In this document: positions 57,270 through 64,000 of the stretch, one piece after another
Layout: each line of letters begins with the position of its first letter
Numbering within the stretch: position 1 is the first letter of the stretch
Source of the DNA: Candidatus Aenigmatarchaeota archaeon
Lineage (GTDB): Archaea > Aenigmatarchaeota > Aenigmatarchaeia > GW2011-AR5
Direction of reading: 5' to 3'
Length of the DNA: 64,000 nucleotides
Assembly (NCBI GenBank): GCA_016198685.1
Contig: JACQID010000006.1
Coordinates: 1 to 64,000 of the forward strand
Program-made: the position numbers and the translations under genes
The notes under the pieces: generated by a model
What the model was told of the DNA's origin: nothing
Seen by the model: only the letters and a program-made list of their open reading frames with translations
Database searches by the model: none

Positions 57270-58385
57270 GTGGTTCGCGTGATCGTAGGAACCGTTAAGG
57301 AAATAAAGATAGGCGAGAATCGCGTGGGGCTCACGCCCATAGGCGCGAATGCACTCGTCAAAGACGGGCATACCGTGCTCATAGAGCATGGGGCGGGCAT
57401 TAATTCCGGTTTTGCGGATGATGAATATGAGAAGCAAGGCGCAAAAATAATCGGAACTGCCAAGGAAGTCTGGGACAAAAGCGAGACTGTGGTTAAAGTA
57501 AAGGAACCTCAGAAATCCGAATTTCCTATGATGAAAGAAGGCCAAGTGCTCTATACATATTTGCACTTGGCAGCAGAACTGGAAGTGACCAAAGCACTTC
57601 TCGAAAGAAAAGTGACTTCAATAGCTTACGAGACCGTGGAGCTTGCCGACGGCACCTTGCCGTTGCTTGCGCCGATGAGCGAAGTTGCGGGCAGAATGGC
57701 AGTCCAGGTGGGCATGCACTATCTTGAGAAAACGCATGGAGGCTCCGGCCGTCTTCTTTCAGGCGTTCCTGGAGTTCTGCCGGGCAAGGTAGTTGTTCTG
57801 GGAACCGGGATTGTAGGCATCAATGCCGCAAAGATTGCGATGGGCGCAGGAGCACGCGTGACGATAATAGGAAGAAATGCTGCGCAATTGCGTTACATCG
57901 ACGATGTATTCGGAGGAAAAATCCGAACACTCTTCTCAAACCCTTATAACATAGAACGCGCAGTTGAAAAGGCGGACCTGCTTGTAGGTGGGGTGCTTAT
58001 CACAGGACTCAAGGCACCCAAGCTCGTCACGCGGGAGATGGTCGGGAAAATGAAGATGGGCTCTGTAATCGTGGATGTGGCCATAGATCAGGGAGGGTGC
58101 ATGGAAACTTCAAGGCCCACCAGCCATGCAAATCCCGTGTATGTTGAAGAGGGCGTCATTCATTACTGCGTGACCAATATGCCAGGCGCAGTGCCGCATA
58201 CTTCAACTCTTGCGTTGACCAGCACTACGTTGCCATATCTGCTTAAGCTGGCAAAGCATGGCACTGAATCCGCTGCTCGCAATGATGAAGCGCTTTTCAA
58301 GGGAATAAACACGCATAAAGGCAGGCTCACGAACAAGGAAGTCGCCGATTCTCTTGGAATAGAATACCAGAAAATGACATTCTAA
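57270..58385 (+). CDS. ald: alanine dehydrogenase
   Basis: VGTVKEIKIGENRVGLTPIGANALVKDGHTVLIEHGAG; KVVVLGTGIVGINAAKIAMGAGARVTI; VDVAIDQGGCMETSRPTSH. Confidence 0.97.
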   Translation: MVRVIVGTVKEIKIGENRVGLTPIGANALVKDGHTVLIEHGAGINSGFADDEYEKQGAKIIGTAKEVWDKSETVVKVKEPQKSEFPMMKEGQVLYTYLHLAAELEVTKALLERKVTSIAYETVELADGTLPLLAPMSEVAGRMAVQVGMHYLEKTHGGSGRLLSGVPGVLPGKVVVLGTGIVGINAAKIAMGAGARVTIIGRNAAQLRYIDDVFGGKIRTLFSNPYNIERAVEKADLLVGGVLITGLKAPKLVTREMVGKMKMGSVIVDVAIDQGGCMETSRPTSHANPVYVEEGVIHYCVTNMPGAVPHTSTLALTSTTLPYLLKLAKHGTESAARNDEALFKGINTHKGRLTNKEVADSLGIEYQKMTF

Positions 58386-58466
58386 TATTTATTTTATATT
58401 TTTCCTTATATTTTTTTAAAAATATATATTACAAGCTTTAATTACTATCTTCCCATATGAATATTC

Positions 58467-58730
58467 ATGGAGGTCTTCCTTGCCGGCTTCATGGGCGGCG
58501 TAATCAGGGGACTTGTAGGCATGACAAAATATCTTACAAATTCGCCGTCAAAGAAAAGGAAACTTTGGGACGGCTATATTTTCCTTACATTGCTTTCTTC
58601 CGGCGGCATGGGGGTGCTTGCCGGAGTATTCATCGCAGAAGACCCGCGATTCGCACTTTTGGCAGGATACGCAGGAACGGATTTTGTTGAGAGCCTGTTC
58701 AAAATAAAAATGAAGCAGTATTCGTGGTAA
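58467..58730 (+). CDS. small membrane protein, holin-like in size and topology
   Basis: 87 aa; GGMGVLAGVFIAEDPRFALLAGYAGTDFVESLFKIK. Confidence 0.55.
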   Translation: MEVFLAGFMGGVIRGLVGMTKYLTNSPSKKRKLWDGYIFLTLLSSGGMGVLAGVFIAEDPRFALLAGYAGTDFVESLFKIKMKQYSW

Positions 58731-58733
58731 GCC

Positions 58734-59120
58734 ATGCGCATACTCGTTCTTCTTGCGATATCGACATCATTCGGATTCGTCGCTGAAGCGCACGGCAGCT
58801 GCGGGGAATTCCTGATCATAATCACGGGAAATGAAACTGGGTGCTGGGACGCCAAAGTTGATGCGCCCGGCGTAATTTTAGACGAAGAATGGAAAAGTTC
58901 CTTCTTCTATGCGAAGGACGCATATTGCAACGGATTTGGCGCAGTCCGGTTCAGGGCAGCCATGGATGCGGATGTGACTGTGAAAATACGCCAGAAAACA
59001 ACAATAATTGAAGCGCCCATTGTGATACAGCAGTACTGTAATTCCCAAACGCCTGATTTTTTCATCGTGATTATTCTTGCGTCGGCATTATTTGCGGGAA
59101 TCATGGCCGTGAAGACCTGA
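58734..59120 (+). CDS. exported, C-terminally anchored cysteine-containing protein
   Basis: 128 aa; signal peptide-like N-terminus, four Cys, C-terminal TM. Confidence 0.55.
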   Translation: MRILVLLAISTSFGFVAEAHGSCGEFLIIITGNETGCWDAKVDAPGVILDEEWKSSFFYAKDAYCNGFGAVRFRAAMDADVTVKIRQKTTIIEAPIVIQQYCNSQTPDFFIVIILASALFAGIMAVKT

Positions 59121-59681
59121 TGCCCTCCGCGCGTCTCTGATCAATGACGCAAATTGTAAATCTGTTATGGGATCCGTTTCGCCCGCATTTATTTCAGGCA
59201 ACTTGATGTCATAAGACTTGAGGCACTGCAGCAGCACAGCCGGGTGGTGCGCTGATTCTGTGGCCGTGTTCTCGAAAAGGTCGAGTTCGTCCACCGGCGC
59301 TGTGCGCCTTTTTTTGGCTTCTTCGAGTATTTCTAGCGCTTCCACAGGGCCTATCGCGGCATGCGTGTACGGCAGCGTCCATGTCTTGATTCCTGCTATG
59401 TACGGCGTGCCTCCCATGTCCTGCACATAATAGATCACATCTTTCGCGCCTTCATAGCTGTCTGCACAGAGCAGGCGCCTGTTCGCAAGATCGTATATGA
59501 TCCTGCCGCCGTCTGCAAGAATATATCCCTTGCTGTCGTATCTTGCAGACGCACGCTGCACAAGCAGATCCAGAGGATTGTAAACGGCGAGTTCGCAGAT
59601 AGGTCCGTTGGTTTCAATACTTGCCCAGCATGCCTCGCTTTCGGGATTGGGGGGAATAACGTATAGTTCCGGCATGCCCAA
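59088..59681 (-). CDS. hypothetical protein (AGETDP family member 1)
   Basis: 197 aa; shares C-terminal AGETDP and an 18-nt identical DNA word with ORF 59817-60248. Confidence 0.55.
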   Translation of the reverse strand: MGMPELYVIPPNPESEACWASIETNGPICELAVYNPLDLLVQRASARYDSKGYILADGGRIIYDLANRRLLCADSYEGAKDVIYYVQDMGGTPYIAGIKTWTLPYTHAAIGPVEALEILEEAKKRRTAPVDELDLFENTATESAHHPAVLLQCLKSYDIKLPEINAGETDPITDLQFASLIRDARRASGLHGHDSRK

Positions 59682-59816
59682 TATAATATGGAAAAGTTTT
59701 AATTCGCTATGCGTCTCCTCTTGTTAGCGCTTCTTGCTGTCATGCCATACTCCTTTAACATATCTTCGCGGGCGTTACTGTTTTCAGAATCTGCCATCCT
59801 CATTCCAGGAACGAGG

Positions 59817-60248
59817 TTACTCGAAGGCTCTCTTGAATCCGGCATATGAAACGGGATCCGTTTCGCCCGCCGGTATAATGCCTTTTCTCTCAAGAATTTC
59901 CAGTGTGCACGCTTCTATGACTTCGTAAACAGCGAGCGCTTTGCCGAGGTCGAACGTTGACCGTCGCGCCCCATTCTCATCGTAACTCGCCATGGCATTG
60001 TGGATGGCATCGGGGGAATTCGCCCATAGCACCATGTCCATACAGGGGATGTAAAGAACGCCGCTTCCTTCCACATGGATATAATCGTTCCCAGACCACT
60101 TGTGGCTTCTGCGGTGCCTGATCCTGCCGCGTGCATCGCGCTTAATAATATCGTACTGGCCGTCCGCGTAGTCGACTTCAAGTATGTAATACCCATCGGC
60201 CGCATCTCTGCTGGGCACAATGAAAGCCGAAACATGCTTCTCCGCCAT
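59817..60248 (-). CDS. hypothetical protein (AGETDP family member 2)
   Basis: Start MAEKHV at 60248; PAGETDPVSYAGFKRAFE C-terminus. Confidence 0.5.
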   Translation of the reverse strand: MAEKHVSAFIVPSRDAADGYYILEVDYADGQYDIIKRDARGRIRHRRSHKWSGNDYIHVEGSGVLYIPCMDMVLWANSPDAIHNAMASYDENGARRSTFDLGKALAVYEVIEACTLEILERKGIIPAGETDPVSYAGFKRAFE

Positions 60249-60277
60249 CCGTTCATTATATGCGAAAACGATAAAAA

Positions 60278-61645
60278 TCATACATGCTCTTCTATCAGGC
60301 GTTTGTGCTTCCACGTGCCCCGGAAGAACCAAGCAACAGCTATCATAGCGCCAATAATTGTCGAGACGGGGAACGCCCACCATATGCCTTCAAAGGATAG
60401 TGACGTATGATAAGCAAGTATGTAAGCTAACGGGAATCGCATTAACCATAAAACAGTCAGAGTAATCACCATAGACCGGAATGTGTGGCCCGATCCTTTG
60501 AATGCGCCGATAATTACTTCCAGAATCGCAATAAAACCGAAACTCAAAGCCGTGGCATTGAGGAAATGCGCTGCCATGGAAACAACAGACTGATCTTCTA
60601 TGAACAGTGCGGCTATGGGAACTGAAAATACGAACATCAGAATGCCAATAAGTGTCAGGACAGAAAATCCGGTTATCATGCCGATCTTCGCCGCACTTTC
60701 GGCGCGCTCAGGCTTGCCGGCTCCCATGTTCTGGCCGACAAGGGTGGATGTGGCCATCCCTAACCCGACTGCGGGTATGATTATCATGGAAAGTATGCGT
60801 GTTCCTATCCCGTAGGCTGCCGTGATATCTGTGCCAAAGGGCGTCACCAGGAAAAGCATGACCATGAAGCTGAGGGATATTGAACCGAGTTCAATTGAAG
60901 AAGGTGCGCCAAGCTTGGTCAGTTTAACCAAGGTTTCAATGTGAGGCGTCATGCAAGAGAGCTTAAGATGGATTCCGCTCTTTCCTCGAAGAAGGATTGC
61001 AAGCCCTATTATCGCTCCTATTGCCTGCGAGATCACTGTGGCTATGGCGGCGCCTGCCACGCCCATTGCCGGTACAGGGCCATAACCAAATATGAATAAC
61101 GGATCAAGCACAAGATTCAGGAATATGGAAACTACGACAACATAAAGCGGGGTCGTGACGTTTCCGGTTGCGCGAAGCAGGGACTGAAAAACAAAATAGA
61201 AGAACACGAACGGAAGGCCTGTGAATGTTATGCTAAGATAATCTGATGCCATGGTAAATACGGATTCTTCAAGCGACATGAATCCCAACAGCCCAGGCGA
61301 AAGGGCATAACCGAGTACCGCAAGGACAATGGACAACAAGATAACGCTTGAAACGGTCTGAGAAGCTATGAAATCCGACTTCTCATGGTCTTTGCGCCCC
61401 TTGTACTGGGACACAAGTATGGTTCCGGCGACAGATATTCCCATGCCAAGCATTATCATGAGGAACATAGGCGGAAAGCTGAGCGAAACTGCGGCGACAG
61501 CGGCAGCGCCGAGCTTGCCGACCCAGAACATGTCTATGACATTATACAAGCCTTGCAAGAAACTGCTGAATATTATGGGCAGAGACAGAAAAACCATGGC
61601 TTTGAGCAGGTTTCCGTCTGTGATCTCATTGTGCATTTTATTCAT
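60278..61645 (-). CDS. MATE family efflux transporter
   Basis: LSLPIIFSSFLQGLYNVIDMFWVGKLGAAAVAAVSLSFP; 12-TM-like pattern. Confidence 0.95.
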   Translation of the reverse strand: MNKMHNEITDGNLLKAMVFLSLPIIFSSFLQGLYNVIDMFWVGKLGAAAVAAVSLSFPPMFLMIMLGMGISVAGTILVSQYKGRKDHEKSDFIASQTVSSVILLSIVLAVLGYALSPGLLGFMSLEESVFTMASDYLSITFTGLPFVFFYFVFQSLLRATGNVTTPLYVVVVSIFLNLVLDPLFIFGYGPVPAMGVAGAAIATVISQAIGAIIGLAILLRGKSGIHLKLSCMTPHIETLVKLTKLGAPSSIELGSISLSFMVMLFLVTPFGTDITAAYGIGTRILSMIIIPAVGLGMATSTLVGQNMGAGKPERAESAAKIGMITGFSVLTLIGILMFVFSVPIAALFIEDQSVVSMAAHFLNATALSFGFIAILEVIIGAFKGSGHTFRSMVITLTVLWLMRFPLAYILAYHTSLSFEGIWWAFPVSTIIGAMIAVAWFFRGTWKHKRLIEEHV

Positions 61646-61678
61646 TATCTCAAAATTCTCCGGAAGCCTTTTAAGGCG

Positions 61679-62488
61679 TTAGAAAGCCGCTTCAAGCCAT
61701 GCCGCGCTGATTATCAGGATTTGCGCCAGCGCAAGGAGTTTAATGGAATCCATGAAGATTTTCTTGAACCTCAAGCTCCCTATGCGTTCGCGCGCTATTC
61801 CTACGGATAAAATCCCGCCTGCTATGCCTGCAATGAAATATGCAAGTATCTCAGGCACCCCGTGCAGCGCTATCGAAAAGAGACCGGACTGCACGCCGTA
61901 GAAGAATGCTGTCGCCGAATCAACTCCGGCAGATGTGAATGCGCGCGCTATCATGCCGAGATAAACTCCAATCACTGAAGCATTCCACGCGAGTATGAGA
62001 ACGGCGCCGGCGCCGAAGATTGTAGATAATATGAACATGAGCAGCATGACCTGCGTGTTGTTGGCCATGAGCAAAAGCATCGTTCCCATGTCAGTGACCC
62101 TGCCTGTTGCGAAGGACTGCAGAGTTGACGTTTGCAGTGTGAACACGCCGTCATACTGCGGGAAGAAATAGTAGCTTACTGTTATTGCGAGAGTAGTTCC
62201 GATGAAGAACAATGAAAACGCCTTTATCGTGGCTTCGTGCCTTAGGAAAACGTTGTCCTTCAGCTTCTTGAGCGAAAGAATCTCCGAAACTTCGTCCTGC
62301 TCGAAAAGCTTCTGAAAGAAGGGTATGAATATTATCGTTATCAGCGCCACCGCAAGCATGGATGACTGGGCGGGAAACAGGTGATGCGAAAATGATATGG
62401 CTACAATGGAATATACGAAAGACAGAACAAGTATCTTGAGGGGCCGGTTTTTCACATTCTTAGGCACAAGAACAGCTTCGAGAACCAT
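61679..62488 (-). CDS. stage II sporulation protein M (SpoIIM)-like membrane protein
   Basis: ANNTQVMLLMFILSTIFGAGAVLILAWNASVIGVYLG ... LHGVPEILAYFIAGIAGGILSVGIARE. Confidence 0.88.
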   Translation of the reverse strand: MVLEAVLVPKNVKNRPLKILVLSFVYSIVAISFSHHLFPAQSSMLAVALITIIFIPFFQKLFEQDEVSEILSLKKLKDNVFLRHEATIKAFSLFFIGTTLAITVSYYFFPQYDGVFTLQTSTLQSFATGRVTDMGTMLLLMANNTQVMLLMFILSTIFGAGAVLILAWNASVIGVYLGMIARAFTSAGVDSATAFFYGVQSGLFSIALHGVPEILAYFIAGIAGGILSVGIARERIGSLRFKKIFMDSIKLLALAQILIISAAWLEAAF

Positions 62489-62582
62489 TCTAATTATTTG
62501 ACGTGAAGGGTAAATAAGGTTTCATTATAATATGCCTCCGTGCGATACCGTTAAAAACCTTTACGCGCCTTAGGTTATTGGT

Positions 62583-64000
<1,418 letters not shown>

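Noticed and set aside
59699-59893. 64-aa minus-strand ORF
   Set aside because: Overlaps the 3' end of ORF 59817-60248; basic, low-support frame.

Overview
The window is a gene-dense archaeal chromosome segment. It carries an archaeal histone, RadA, RPA, Hjc, archaeal DnaG, archaeal HMG-CoA synthase and TATA-type promoters. Lineage cannot be fixed from this window, though many short orphan families would fit a poorly sampled archaeal group. Housekeeping content: recombination/replication cluster (3.5-7.3 kb), purQ-purL-purM with a PurN-like gene (19-24.8 kb), phosphomannomutase, DnaG, alanine dehydrogenase, HMG-CoA reductase and the HMG-CoA synthase/thiolase pair at the right edge. Accessory content: a Type I restriction-modification operon with embedded extra genes (31.4-38.9 kb), followed by a ParB-like/Dam methylase pair. 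Most notable observations: (1) a very dense GTGAA/TTCAC repeat field with TTCACGTGAA palindromes beside an AAA+ ATPase, a candidate replication origin of non-canonical sequence (7.35-7.95 kb, third cluster at 9.17-9.35 kb); (2) three interleaved 9-bp inverted repeats at 46.07-46.16 kb with kissing-loop topology, upstream of an apparently frameshifted gene and next to a DUF488 fusion; (3) perfect palindromes over the start codons of a toxin-antitoxin-like operon (30 bp) and an AAA ATPase gene (two 16-bp copies flanking a TATA-like element); (4) an Rx4H (HEPN-like) protein plus a tiny membrane protein embedded between hsdS and hsdM; (5) a Ni-superoxide dismutase with a likely maturation protease nearby; (6) a structured RNA-like element at 54.1 kb. 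No rRNA, convincing tRNA or CRISPR array was seen. All similarity calls are from motif recognition, with no database search.
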